A DNA stretch of 64,000 nucleotides, from assembly GCA_910584235.1 (NCBI GenBank), contig CAJTZD010000002.1, positions 126,574 through 190,573 on the forward strand, written 5' to 3'. Below the pieces are notes generated by a model. It was not told the origin of the DNA and did not search any database. It saw only the letters and a list, made by a program, of their open reading frames with translations. The first letter of the stretch is position 1, and each line of letters begins with the position of its first letter. Positions 7,440 through 16,505 of the stretch are shown one piece after another. The position numbers and the translations under genes were made by a program. This DNA comes from an uncultured Acetatifactor sp. (lineage in GTDB: Bacteria > Bacillota > Clostridia > Lachnospirales > Lachnospiraceae).

Positions 7440-9482
7440 TTGAACAGAAACAGACGAAGCTGGAACAAATCACAGAGAATGCAGATGAAAGTATTCGTGT
7501 GCCTGCTGGGCTTTCTGCTGCTGGTGATATTGGCGGCGGGGCGGTTTTTCATGCTGCTGATACCGGGCGGAGACGAAGAAGTGCCGGAACCGGCGCCCAC
7601 ACCCCATATACCGGTGGTGCAGACATTTGCGAATGTATGGATTATGGAAGCGGACGAAGAGGGGATTTTGATTTTCCGGGACGGTGCGTCGGAGCGCTAT
7701 CCCTGGGGGATATTTGAAGATACGAAAGAGAAGCCCTATGATCCGTCCCTGCGGGAGCAGGTGGCCGATATCGTGCTGACGGACGGCAGAGTCACGCAGG
7801 TGGACGCAAAAACCGAGAAGATCAACGGAAAAATACTCAGCGCGGATGACAAGGCCATTGAGGTGGAGGGATACGGGAGGCTGCCGCTTTCGGCGGACTG
7901 CAGGGGATACCGGCTGTATGACGCCCTGGAAATGTGCACGGCCAGGGATTTGCACTTTGGATACAGCGATACGGACTTGTGCCTGGAAGCGGGAGAAATC
8001 TGCGGTATTCTCATGGTGAAAGAGCCGGTGATGGAGTACATACGCGTACTGCTGAAGAATTCGGGTTATGAGGGAATCTTCCATGAGAAAGCGGCGCTTA
8101 CCTGCGATACAGGATTTTCCGTGGTCTATGGAAGCTATGATGATATGCGTCAGGAGAGCCATGCCGCCGGAGAGACGCTGGAATTTGAATGCGACAGCGC
8201 TTATTTTCTCTCCGGCCGGATTCGGATTGTGCCCGATGTGCTGACAGGGAAAGTGACGCTGGAAAGCTGCAGCCGCAGCCAGGGAACGCCTGCCTACAGA
8301 GGACAGATAGAGCTTCTGAAGACGGAAGATGGAATTGTAGTAGTAAATGAAGTGCTGCTGGAGGAATATCTCTACAGCGTGGTGCCAAGCGAGATGCCCT
8401 CGGGGTATCCGGCGGAAGCGCTGAAGACCCAGGCGGTCTGTGCCAGAACCTACGCCTATGGGCGCATGGAACATGCCGCTTATCCGCAATACGGCGCACA
8501 TTTGGATGACAGTACTTCCTTCCAGGTATACAATAACATATTGGAGCAGGAGAGTACCACCACTGCGGTGAAAGACACCTATGGCCAGCTTTTGTTCACC
8601 CGGGAGGGGAGGCTTGCGGAGACCTATTATTATTCCACCTCCTGCGGCGTTGGAAGTGACGCCAATGTATGGAAGACCGAGAGCGCGCCGAAGCTGACTT
8701 ATCTGAGGGCAAAGCCGCTAAACCAAAAGGCCATGACAGCGGCTGTGGCGGCTATGAACGGGAACGGGGAGGCGCCGGCTGAAAGCCTTGGAGAGGAGCT
8801 GCGGGAGGAAGAAGCCTTTGCCGAATTTATCCGGACAAAGAATCCCGACGATTTTGAGTCGGAGGAGAACTGGTACCGATGGACATATCAGGTGGAGGAA
8901 ATCCATACAGAACATATCCTGGAGCGTCTGCAGCAGCGCTACAGCGCCAATGAACAATTGGTGCTGACCTGGGAGGACGGTGAATATGTCAGCCGGCCCA
9001 TAGAAAATCTTTCCGATATTACGAATATTTATATAGAAAAACGCGGCAGCGGCGGCGTGGCCGATGAATTGGTGATAGAGGCCGGCAAGCAGAAGATAAA
9101 GGTGATATCCGAGCATTATATAAGGTCTGTGTTAAGTGACGGCGTGTCAAAAGCGGTTCTCCAGGACGGAAGCGAGACTGCCGCCATGAACTTGCTGCCC
9201 AGCGGATTTTTTACGATTATGACTAGCATAAAAAATGGAAATGTGGTAGGATATAATTTGTATGGCGGAGGGTTCGGCCACGGGGTGGGCATGAGCCAGA
9301 ACGGCGCCAGGGACATGGCGGAGAGCGGATACTCTGCGATGGAAATTTTGCTTTATTTTTATGAGAACTGTTCCATTGAGAATATATACGAAAGACCGCA
9401 GGAATCTGTCATGCGCCCCGATTCACGGGCAAAGGGCGCTGTGGACACAGCGGCATCTTTCATCGCTCGTGAGTATATATGA
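7440..9482 (+). CDS. SpoIID/LytB-domain protein, membrane-anchored
   Basis: 680 residues starting at TTG (7440) with GAGGAGG a few bases upstream. An N-terminal transmembrane helix (about 17-40, VFVCLLGFLLLVILAAG) is followed by a Pro-rich linker, a poorly characterised beta-rich region (about 60-270) and a SpoIID domain in two parts: VVNEVLLEEYLYSVVPSEMP ... ALKTQAVCARTYA near 305-345, and YGGGFGHGVGMSQNGA with its C-terminal helix near 605-650. SpoIID-family enzymes are lytic transglycosylases acting on denuded glycan strands, in sporulation or wall remodelling. It is followed after 13 bases by a YihY-family gene, likely cotranscribed. It is longer than B. subtilis SpoIID, so orthology is not assumed. 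Confidence 0.88.
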   Translation: MNRNRRSWNKSQRMQMKVFVCLLGFLLLVILAAGRFFMLLIPGGDEEVPEPAPTPHIPVVQTFANVWIMEADEEGILIFRDGASERYPWGIFEDTKEKPYDPSLREQVADIVLTDGRVTQVDAKTEKINGKILSADDKAIEVEGYGRLPLSADCRGYRLYDALEMCTARDLHFGYSDTDLCLEAGEICGILMVKEPVMEYIRVLLKNSGYEGIFHEKAALTCDTGFSVVYGSYDDMRQESHAAGETLEFECDSAYFLSGRIRIVPDVLTGKVTLESCSRSQGTPAYRGQIELLKTEDGIVVVNEVLLEEYLYSVVPSEMPSGYPAEALKTQAVCARTYAYGRMEHAAYPQYGAHLDDSTSFQVYNNILEQESTTTAVKDTYGQLLFTREGRLAETYYYSTSCGVGSDANVWKTESAPKLTYLRAKPLNQKAMTAAVAAMNGNGEAPAESLGEELREEEAFAEFIRTKNPDDFESEENWYRWTYQVEEIHTEHILERLQQRYSANEQLVLTWEDGEYVSRPIENLSDITNIYIEKRGSGGVADELVIEAGKQKIKVISEHYIRSVLSDGVSKAVLQDGSETAAMNLLPSGFFTIMTSIKNGNVVGYNLYGGGFGHGVGMSQNGARDMAESGYSAMEILLYFYENCSIENIYERPQESVMRPDSRAKGAVDTAASFIAREYI

Positions 9483-9495
9483 GTAGGAGTATACA

Positions 9496-10311
9496 ATGAT
9501 CCGCCAGCTTTTTAATGTTTTGTTGGATTTTTCCGAAAAGATGAAGAAACAAAATATCAGTACTTTTGCCGCCAGCACTGCTTTTTTCTTTTTCCTTTCC
9601 ATTGTGCCGATGCTGATCATGGTGTGTACCATTATTCCTTATACGCCTCTGACGGAGGAGAATTTGGTGGAGGCGGTGACGGATCTGACGCCGGATCAGG
9701 TGGACGGTCTGGCGGAGAGCCTGATTTCGGACATCTATGACAATTCGGCAGGAGTACTATCCATCGCGCTGATCGCCACTATATGGTCAGCCTCTAAAGG
9801 GGTTATGGCGCTGATGCGGGGCCTGAATGCCATCAACGGTGTGGAGGAGAAGCGAAATTATTTCGTGGTGCGGGTGATAGCGTCATTTTATACGATTGTG
9901 ATGCTGGTAGTGGTGGTGCTTTCCCTGTTCCTGATGGTGTTCGGCGACCAGCTGGTAAATCTTGGGCTGCACAGGTTTCCTCAGCTGCAACAGCTGGTAT
10001 CCTTTATCATGAATTTTAGATTTATTTTTGTGTGGGCGGTGCTGTCGGTATTGTTTGCCGCTGTATATGCCTATATACCCGATAAGAAACTTGCATTCAA
10101 AGAACAGATTCCGGGCGCGGTGTTCTCTGCTGTAGTGTGGAGTGTTTTTTCGTGGGCCTTTTCGTACTACGTGACTTATGGCAATTCCTATGGCATTTAC
10201 GGCAGTTTATCTATTGTCATCATTGTGCTGCTTTGGATGTATTTTTGTATGTATATTATAATGATCGGAGCTTATCTGAACCGCTATGTGGAGTCGGTGA
10301 ACAAAATATAA
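9496..10311 (+). CDS. YihY/BrkB-family inner membrane protein
   Basis: 271 residues with the typical N-terminus (FSEKMKKQNISTFAASTAFFFFLSIVPMLI) and about six predicted membrane helices, ending in VIIVLLWMYFCMYIIMIGAYLN, which is diagnostic of this family. It was once mislabelled RNase BN; the actual function is not established, although roles in envelope biology or transport are proposed. The upstream SpoIID gene ends 13 bases before the ATG and the next gene starts 26 bases after the stop, so an operon is likely. Confidence 0.9.
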   Translation: MIRQLFNVLLDFSEKMKKQNISTFAASTAFFFFLSIVPMLIMVCTIIPYTPLTEENLVEAVTDLTPDQVDGLAESLISDIYDNSAGVLSIALIATIWSASKGVMALMRGLNAINGVEEKRNYFVVRVIASFYTIVMLVVVVLSLFLMVFGDQLVNLGLHRFPQLQQLVSFIMNFRFIFVWAVLSVLFAAVYAYIPDKKLAFKEQIPGAVFSAVVWSVFSWAFSYYVTYGNSYGIYGSLSIVIIVLLWMYFCMYIIMIGAYLNRYVESVNKI

Positions 10312-10337
10312 GAGAATAGAAAACCAAGGAGGGTAAA

Positions 10338-11684
10338 ATGAGCGGTAATAAATTTATCTGGCAGGACAGATTCAATATCGGGGTGGAATCCATTGACAGG
10401 GAGCATAGAAAGCTGTTTACGATTATGAACAAGCTCTCTGCCTATGACGACAACGACGAGAAGAGTCGGTGGGCTTATCAGGAGGGCATCAAATATTTCA
10501 AGGAGCATGCCATGAAGCATTTCGCGGAGGAAGAGCTTTATATGGCATCCATAGGTTATGAAGGATATGACGTACATAGACGGATTCATGATACTTTCCG
10601 CAAGAAGACTCTCCCTGAGATTGAAAAGGAGCTGGCGGAGAGCTACTATTCCATGGAGTCGGTGAAGCATTTTCTGGGCGTATGCGCCGGATGGCTCATC
10701 GGGCATACCCTGACGGAAGACCGGGCAATCGTGGGAAAGGCGGAGAGCAAATGGGCGGATCTGCTGCCGGAGGAGAAGCAGATGGCCATGAAGAATACGG
10801 TCATAGAGCTGCTCTATGAGATGTTTCAGATTGATGCCAAGGTCATCAGCGAAAGCTACAACGGAGAGAAGTTCGGCAAGGGGATCTATTACCGCCTGGT
10901 CTATGGGACGGACCGGGGGGACAGATGGGAGTTTTTCCTGGTGTTTGAAGACAGGATAATCATCAATACTGTCGGAAAGCTCATTGGGGCCGAGTCAAAG
11001 GGCGTGGACGTGATGATGATGAATGCCACCAGGTATGCGGCCAAACAGTTTGTGGAGCGCATCAAGATGCATTTCCCCAATGCTGAACAGTTTGACGTCA
11101 GGGAAGAGAATCTGCTGAATTACGATCAGTTCCAGAGGGCATTTGAAAAGCATAATCCTCAGTGCAGCCTGCTGTTCAGCACAAAGGAAGGGTATTTCGC
11201 TTACAGCGTCATGGCGCCCCACCTGCTGGAGGAAGCTATAGCTACATCCATCGGGGCAGAGAACGCTATGGCCGAAATCAAGAAATATCTGGAGAACCAC
11301 GAGGCGGAGAAGAAAAAGAAGATACTGATAGTGGATGATTCCGATGTGATACTGCAGGCCATGAAGCGGCTGCTGGAGGAAACCTATGCGGTGAGCCTTG
11401 CCAAGTCAGGGGCAGCCGCCATCAGGAGCATGACTTTGGACAAACCGGATCTGGTATTGCTGGATTACGAGATGCCGGTCTGCGACGGGAAACAGGTGCT
11501 GGAAATGATCCGGGCAGAGGAAGAGCTTGCGAATATTCCCGTTATCTTTCTGACCGGCAGGACAGACAGGGAGAGCGTCAGGAATGTGGTGGCCCTGAAA
11601 CCGGCAGGCTATTTGCCCAAGTCGATGAAATCGGATGATATTAAGAAAAATATCAAGGCGTATTTTGACAAGGTAGCAAAATGA
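10338..11684 (+). CDS. Hemerythrin - CheX-like - response-receiver protein
   Basis: 448 residues with three parts. Residues 1-130 are a bacteriohemerythrin: ligands visible are His in REHRKLF, HxxxE in HAMKHFAEEE, HxxxH in HRRIHDTF, and the late HTLTED. Hemerythrins bind O2 (or NO) at a di-iron centre. The middle (about 140-320) resembles CheX/CheC-type chemotaxis phosphatase folds by general pattern only (ITVIELLYEMF-like start); this is uncertain. Residues 325-448 are a REC domain with acidic pair in ILIVDDSD, phospho-acceptor Asp in LVLLDYEMPVCDG, Thr in IFLTGR and Lys in YLPKSM. It may couple oxygen sensing to phosphorelay signalling. A good AAGGAGG lies before the ATG. Confidence 0.85.
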   Translation: MSGNKFIWQDRFNIGVESIDREHRKLFTIMNKLSAYDDNDEKSRWAYQEGIKYFKEHAMKHFAEEELYMASIGYEGYDVHRRIHDTFRKKTLPEIEKELAESYYSMESVKHFLGVCAGWLIGHTLTEDRAIVGKAESKWADLLPEEKQMAMKNTVIELLYEMFQIDAKVISESYNGEKFGKGIYYRLVYGTDRGDRWEFFLVFEDRIIINTVGKLIGAESKGVDVMMMNATRYAAKQFVERIKMHFPNAEQFDVREENLLNYDQFQRAFEKHNPQCSLLFSTKEGYFAYSVMAPHLLEEAIATSIGAENAMAEIKKYLENHEAEKKKKILIVDDSDVILQAMKRLLEETYAVSLAKSGAAAIRSMTLDKPDLVLLDYEMPVCDGKQVLEMIRAEEELANIPVIFLTGRTDRESVRNVVALKPAGYLPKSMKSDDIKKNIKAYFDKVAK

Positions 11685-11773
11685 TTCCCATCCATCCGAA
11701 AATATGTTACAATAAGATGCGCTTTTAGGGAAGAATTTACCGCAAAGTATGAAAAGCGAGAAAGGAAAGAAAA

Positions 11774-13198
11774 ATGGAGAGAAAAGTGACTTGGGAGACT
11801 TATGACGCAGAGCAGCTTGAAAAGCTTGAGAAGCTGAATCTGGAGTACCGCAATTTCCTGGACAACGGCAAGACCGAGCGGGAGTGTATTGACACGATTG
11901 TGAATACCATTGAGACGGAGGGCTATCAGGAGCTGGAGAGCCTGATAAAAGAGGGAAAGAAACTTGCCGCAGGGGACAAGGTATACAGCGTATGCATGAA
12001 CAAGTCCATCGTAATGTTCCGGATCGGAGAGAAACCCATGGCAGAGGGCATGAATATTCTGGGAGCCCATATCGACAGTCCCAGGATTGACGTAAAGCAG
12101 AATCCTCTGTACGAAGAGGGCGGGTTCGCGTACCTGGACACCCATTATTACGGCGGCGTGAAGAAGTACCAGTGGGTGGCCCTGCCTCTGGCGCTCCATG
12201 GGGTAGTGGTTAAGAAAGACGGTACCACCATTGAGATGAATATCGGTGAGAATGAAGATGATCCTGTATTCTTTGTCTCGGACCTGCTGATCCACCTGGC
12301 AGGTGAGCAGATGGAGAAAAAGGCTTCCAAAGTCATCGAAGGGGAGGCGCTTGATCTGATCATCGGCAGCAAGCCCATCAAATTTGCGGCTGAGGAAGAG
12401 CAGGATAAGGACAAGGATAAGGAGCAGGCAAAGGAAGCTATCAAGGCAGGTATCCTCGACATCCTGAAAGAGACCTACGACATGGAAGAGGAGGATTTCC
12501 TTTCAGCGGAACTGGAGATAGTGCCTGCCGGTAAGACCAGAGAAGCGGGCTTTGACCGCAGCCTGCTTTTAGGCTATGGACAGGACGACAGGGTATGCGC
12601 ATTCACATCCATGCGGGCTATGCTGGACGTAGAAAAGATTGAGAAGACCCTGTGCTGCATTCTGGTGGACAAAGAGGAGATCGGTTCCGTAGGCGCTACG
12701 GGCATGCACTCCAGGTTCTTCGAGAATGCCGTGGCGGAAGTGATGAATCTCACAGGCGAGTATAGTGAGCTGAATGTGAGGAGATGCCTGGCCCGCAGCG
12801 CCATGCTTTCTTCGGATGTCAGCGCAGGCTTCGATCCCTCCTATGCTTCCTGCTTTGAGAAGAAGAACGCAGCCTTTGTAGGAAAAGGCATGGTCTTCAA
12901 TAAGTTTACCGGTTCCCGGGGAAAGAGCGGCTCCAACGACGCCAATGCGGAATATATCGCATACCTGAGAAAGCTCCTGGATGAAAAGGGAATCGTTTAC
13001 CAGACCGCCGAGCTCGGCAAGGTGGATGTAGGCGGCGGCGGAACCATTGCGTACATCCTGGCAGAGTATGGCATGAACGTAATCGACAGCGGCGTGGCCG
13101 TGCTGAACATGCACGCGCCCTGGGAGGCCACCAGCAAGGCTGACGTATATGAGACTTACCGCGGTTACATGGTGTTTGCGGAAGGAGCCGGGATGTAA
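11774..13198 (+). CDS. M18-family zinc aminopeptidase
   Basis: 474 residues, cytosolic. Visible family motifs: first metal ligand in NILGAHIDSPR, EEIGS in ILVDKEEIGSVG (catalytic and metal-binding Glu), Asp in MLSSDVSAGFDP, and C-terminal metal His in LNMHAPWEATSK. M18 enzymes (aminopeptidase I, aspartyl aminopeptidase) trim N-terminal residues from peptides. A charged low-complexity insert (EEEQDKDKDKEQAKE, about residues 206-220) lies between the domains. The stop codon overlaps the queA start as TAATG, so they are translationally coupled. Confidence 0.92.
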   Translation: MERKVTWETYDAEQLEKLEKLNLEYRNFLDNGKTERECIDTIVNTIETEGYQELESLIKEGKKLAAGDKVYSVCMNKSIVMFRIGEKPMAEGMNILGAHIDSPRIDVKQNPLYEEGGFAYLDTHYYGGVKKYQWVALPLALHGVVVKKDGTTIEMNIGENEDDPVFFVSDLLIHLAGEQMEKKASKVIEGEALDLIIGSKPIKFAAEEEQDKDKDKEQAKEAIKAGILDILKETYDMEEEDFLSAELEIVPAGKTREAGFDRSLLLGYGQDDRVCAFTSMRAMLDVEKIEKTLCCILVDKEEIGSVGATGMHSRFFENAVAEVMNLTGEYSELNVRRCLARSAMLSSDVSAGFDPSYASCFEKKNAAFVGKGMVFNKFTGSRGKSGSNDANAEYIAYLRKLLDEKGIVYQTAELGKVDVGGGGTIAYILAEYGMNVIDSGVAVLNMHAPWEATSKADVYETYRGYMVFAEGAGM

Positions 13199-14235
13199 TG
13201 GACGGCTGTCTGCTGAAATCCGACTTTTATTTTGAATTGCCCCGGGAGCTTATTGCGCAGGATCCCCTGGAGGAGAGAACCTCCTCCAGGCTCCTGGTGC
13301 TGGATAGGCATAGCGGGGTGGTTTCCCATCATGTCTTCCGGGAGATAGGGGATTTTCTGCGGCCCGGGGACTGCTTGGTATTGAACAATACAAAGGTCAT
13401 TCCGGCAAGGCTTCTGGGAGAGCGGGAGGGAACCGGGGCCCATGTGGAGCTGTTGCTTTTGAAGCGAAGAAGCGGCGACGTATGGGAGACTCTGGTGCGC
13501 CCCGGAAAAAAGTGTCGTCCCGGTACCGTGCTGACTTTTGGAGACGGCCTGCTGAAAGCGGAGATTCTGGAAACCGTGGAAGAGGGCAACCGTCTGGTGC
13601 GCTTCATATATGAAGGAATCTTTGAGGAGGCGCTGGACAGGCTGGGAGAGATGCCCCTGCCGCCCTATATCACCCACAAGCTTCAGGACAGGAACCGCTA
13701 CCAGACGGTCTATGCTAAGTATGAGGGCTCTGCCGCGGCGCCTACGGCAGGGCTCCATTTTACCAACGAACTCCTGGCGGAGCTGGAGGAGAAAGGGATA
13801 GGGCTTGCCTATGTGACCCTGCATGTGGGACTGGGCACTTTTCGTCCTGTGAAAGAGGAAAATGTTCTGGAGCATCATATGCATTCGGAGCATTTTCAGG
13901 TGTCCCGTGAGACCGCGGAGCTGATCAACAGGACAAAAGCGCGGGGCGGCAGAATCGTCTGTGTGGGAACCACCAGCTGCAGGACCATTGAAAGCGCGGC
14001 AGATGAAACGGGCATCGTACATCCATGCAGCAAAGACACGGAGATTTTCATCTACCCGGGCTACCGTTTTAAAGTACTGGATGCGCTGATTACCAATTTT
14101 CACCTGCCGGAATCCACACTGATCATGCTGGTGTCCGCTCTGGCAGGAAGAGAGCATGTTCTGGCAGCCTATGAGGAGGCGGTCAGGGAGCGGTATCGTT
14201 TTTTTAGTTTCGGGGATGCAATGCTTGTGATTTAG
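13198..14235 (+). CDS. queA: S-adenosylmethionine:tRNA ribosyltransferase-isomerase
   Basis: Transfers and isomerises the ribosyl moiety of SAM onto 7-aminomethyl-deazaguanine in tRNA to give epoxyqueuosine. 345 residues, exactly the family length. Motifs: LKSDFYFELPRELIAQDPLE at the N-terminus, RLLGEREGTGAHVELLLL, SAAAPTAGLHFT, LHVGLGTFRPV, and the C-terminal ITNFHLPESTLIMLVSALAG. It starts at the A of the upstream stop codon (TAATG), so translation is coupled to the aminopeptidase gene. Confidence 0.95.
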   Translation: MDGCLLKSDFYFELPRELIAQDPLEERTSSRLLVLDRHSGVVSHHVFREIGDFLRPGDCLVLNNTKVIPARLLGEREGTGAHVELLLLKRRSGDVWETLVRPGKKCRPGTVLTFGDGLLKAEILETVEEGNRLVRFIYEGIFEEALDRLGEMPLPPYITHKLQDRNRYQTVYAKYEGSAAAPTAGLHFTNELLAELEEKGIGLAYVTLHVGLGTFRPVKEENVLEHHMHSEHFQVSRETAELINRTKARGGRIVCVGTTSCRTIESAADETGIVHPCSKDTEIFIYPGYRFKVLDALITNFHLPESTLIMLVSALAGREHVLAAYEEAVRERYRFFSFGDAMLVI

Positions 14236-14318
14236 GCTTGTGGTATGGATAAAAAAATGATATACTGAAGTTATTCCCGGTGAGAGCATTTCATCGAATG
14301 ATAGGAGAGGTAAGAATC

Positions 14319-14648
14319 ATGGAACAGGAGAGAAGAAAGAATAAAAGGACTGATCTGGAATCCAGACTTGTGATCAAGAGACTGGACGGAGACAGCGGAA
14401 AAGAGGTTACGATCAAGATCACGGATGTGTCCAAGAACGGCGTGGGATTTGAATGTCCGGAAGCGCTGCAGATCGGTGAGGTATATGAAGCCTATCTGAC
14501 CATCTGGACCAAGGAGGTCATCCATGCTTTCCTGCAGATTGTGAGGATTGAGCTGAAAGCGGGCGGTTATGGGTACGGAGCGATTTTCATCGGCATGCCG
14601 GAGATGGATTCTGCCAGGATAGAAGTGTATCAGACATTCAATGAATAA
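14319..14648 (+). CDS. PilZ-domain protein
   Basis: 109 residues from the ATG at 14319, preceded by AGGAGAGG; an upstream in-frame ATG at 14280 lacks a ribosome site. It is a single small PilZ-like domain: the RxxxR-type basic start (ERRKNKRTD) and the DVSKNGVGFE motif match the c-di-GMP-binding signature (RxxxR and D/NxSxxG). It is likely a c-di-GMP effector of unknown partner. The stop codon lies inside the following VanZ-like gene (8-base overlap), indicating an operon. Confidence 0.75.
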   Translation: MEQERRKNKRTDLESRLVIKRLDGDSGKEVTIKITDVSKNGVGFECPEALQIGEVYEAYLTIWTKEVIHAFLQIVRIELKAGGYGYGAIFIGMPEMDSARIEVYQTFNE

Positions 14649-15213
14649 CGGAGAGAAAAAGGGGCAGCGGCGTAAGATTGCGGTGACAGCCGTGGCTGCT
14701 GCCCTGCTTTTATTGCTTTATAGCATGATTTTCCGGTTCTCTGCCCAGGATGCGGAAGCGTCCGGCTCATTAAGCCAGTTTTTTTCGGAGAAATGCGTGA
14801 AGATTCTGGATTCTCTCTCCGGCGCCGGCTGGAGCGACGGAAAGAGGCTGGAGCTTGCGGCGTATTTTGAGCATCCAATCAGGAAGCTGGCTCATTTCTC
14901 CGAGTATGCCTGTATGGGAGTGCTGGTGTACACTTTGTGGAGCCAGTGGCTGAAGCGCGGCAGAAAGCTGTGCCTGTTGACCGCCGGCTGGGTGTTCGTC
15001 TCTGCGGCCTGTGATGAATTCCATCAGTATTTTGTGCCGGGCAGGTATGCCAGCTTTGCGGATGTACTCCTGGATACCTGCGGCGGTATTTTTGGCATGC
15101 TTTTTTGTATCTGCATTGCGGCATTATACCGCAGACGGCTGGAGAGACGCGGGAGGAAGCAGGCAAAAGAAGCCCGGATGTCCAGTAACAAAAGCCGTGG
15201 TAAACGCCAATGA
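14641..15213 (+). CDS. VanZ-like membrane protein
   Basis: 190 residues with about four membrane helices. It shows the VanZ-family landmarks: FRFSAQDAEASGSLS near the first helix, IRKLAHFSEYACMGVLVY, and CDEFHQYFVPGRYASFADVLLDTCGG before a final helix. VanZ relatives can confer low-level teicoplanin resistance, but most of this very common family have no known role. The C-terminus is strongly basic. It overlaps the PilZ gene by 8 bases. Confidence 0.88.
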   Translation: MNNGEKKGQRRKIAVTAVAAALLLLLYSMIFRFSAQDAEASGSLSQFFSEKCVKILDSLSGAGWSDGKRLELAAYFEHPIRKLAHFSEYACMGVLVYTLWSQWLKRGRKLCLLTAGWVFVSAACDEFHQYFVPGRYASFADVLLDTCGGIFGMLFCICIAALYRRRLERRGRKQAKEARMSSNKSRGKRQ

Positions 15214-15214
15214 T

Positions 15215-16315
15215 TTAAATGCGGATATCCGCGTGATACCCGCTCTGAGCCAGGATATCCCTGGCTTTTTGCATGGAAGCCTCGTCGTAAAATTCTACTT
15301 TCAGGACGCCGTCGTCCGATTCCCTGTTATGGGTGATACCGATATTCTTGATGCTCAGTCCATGCTCTGCCAACAGCGCGGCAATGCGTGCTAAGGCGCC
15401 GGACTTGTCGTCGATATCCACGCTGATGCTGTGGGAGCGCTTAATGGGGCCGCTGGAAGCGCCGATAAAAGAATCACGGTAAAGGCGGGCCTTTTCAAAC
15501 TGATTGTAAAGAGCGGGGCCCTCTTTTGCGTCCAGCTGCCGCTGAAATGTTTTAAGGGCTTCGATGTAATCGGACAGCAGCGCAGATATATTCGCCGTAT
15601 TGGACAGACAGATCTGCTGCCACATAAGGGCGGAAGAGGAGGCAATTCTGGTAATGTCCTTGAAACCGCCTGCTGCCACCATTTTCATGATACCGTCTTC
15701 GGAGTCATGTCCCTGTATCAAATTCACCAGAGCCGCCGCGATGACATGGGGCAGATGGCTGATGGCCCCGGTAACGTAATCATGCCTGCGGTAGTCCAGT
15801 ATCAGCGGGATGGCGCCCGTTTTTGCCACCAGCTGTCTGCAGTCCTCCACTTTTTGGGCGGGGACATGCGGAGTGGGGGTCAGAATATAATAGGCGTTCT
15901 CCAATAGAGAGGCTTTGGAATTGGCGAAGCCGATACGCTCGCTTCCTGCCATGGGGTGCCCGCCGATGAATCTTTCCTCCAGATTGGCTGCCTGTACGGC
16001 TTCGTGGATGCCGGCTTTTACGCTGCCTACGTCAGTGAGCAGACACTCCGGCTTCATGACGCGCCCTACGGCCGTCAGATTGCCGTCGTTTCTTTGAACC
16101 GGTGCGCATAAGAAAATATAATCGCAGTCCGAAAAGCTGTGATCTATGGCTTTCGCCGTCACGTCCGCGATTTGAGCATTCTTGGCCAGCGCCAGGGCTT
16201 CCCCGCTGGTGTCATAAGCAATGATCTTAATATCCGGGATATTCTTTTTCAGGGCTCTGGCAATGGAGCCGCCTATCAGGCCCAGACCGATAAAGCCGCA
16301 GGTTATACGGGGCAT
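15215..16315 (-). CDS. tyrA: Prephenate dehydrogenase with ACT domain
   Basis: Oxidatively decarboxylates prephenate to 4-hydroxyphenylpyruvate for tyrosine synthesis, using NAD(P). From the start chosen at 16315 it is 366 residues (MPRITCGFIGLGLIGGS), because GAGGAACAGCT precedes this ATG; an ATG at 16339 would add eight basic residues without a good ribosome site. The N-terminal Rossmann motif GLGLIGGS, the GGHPMAGSE motif and the ITRIASSS segment are visible. A C-terminal ACT domain (about 295-366, SHSISVDIDDKSGALARIAALL) suggests allosteric control by tyrosine or a related ligand. It ends two bases beyond the convergent VanZ-like gene. Confidence 0.93.
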   Translation of the reverse strand: MPRITCGFIGLGLIGGSIARALKKNIPDIKIIAYDTSGEALALAKNAQIADVTAKAIDHSFSDCDYIFLCAPVQRNDGNLTAVGRVMKPECLLTDVGSVKAGIHEAVQAANLEERFIGGHPMAGSERIGFANSKASLLENAYYILTPTPHVPAQKVEDCRQLVAKTGAIPLILDYRRHDYVTGAISHLPHVIAAALVNLIQGHDSEDGIMKMVAAGGFKDITRIASSSALMWQQICLSNTANISALLSDYIEALKTFQRQLDAKEGPALYNQFEKARLYRDSFIGASSGPIKRSHSISVDIDDKSGALARIAALLAEHGLSIKNIGITHNRESDDGVLKVEFYDEASMQKARDILAQSGYHADIRI

Positions 16316-16400
16316 AGCTGTTCCTCGTTTCTTTCTCATAATCTTTTTCTACTATATCAACTGTAAGCATGAAAATCAACAGAAATATTGGATTTATCTC

Positions 16401-16429
16401 TTGTAAAAAATGCTTTTGTCTAGTAAAAT
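16401..16429 (+). promoter_or_regulatory. Promoter of EF-G-like gene
   Basis: TTGTAA (16401-16406), 17-base spacer, TAAAAT (16424-16429), about 75 bases before the start codon. The remaining 16316-16400 carries nothing else I recognise. Confidence 0.6.
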
Positions 16430-16505
16430 GGTCTTATGGGAATTGAATTGATTATCAATGTCAGGTCGAAATACCCAAATTACATAAAAATTGGAGGAAA
16501 GTCAA

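Noticed and set aside
7440..9482. Calling the gene spoIID outright
   Set aside because: The protein is about twice as long as spoIID and lacks sporulation-operon context, so only the domain is claimed.
13165..14289. 374-codon reverse frame across queA
   Set aside because: Overlaps a fully recognisable gene and shows no family motif.
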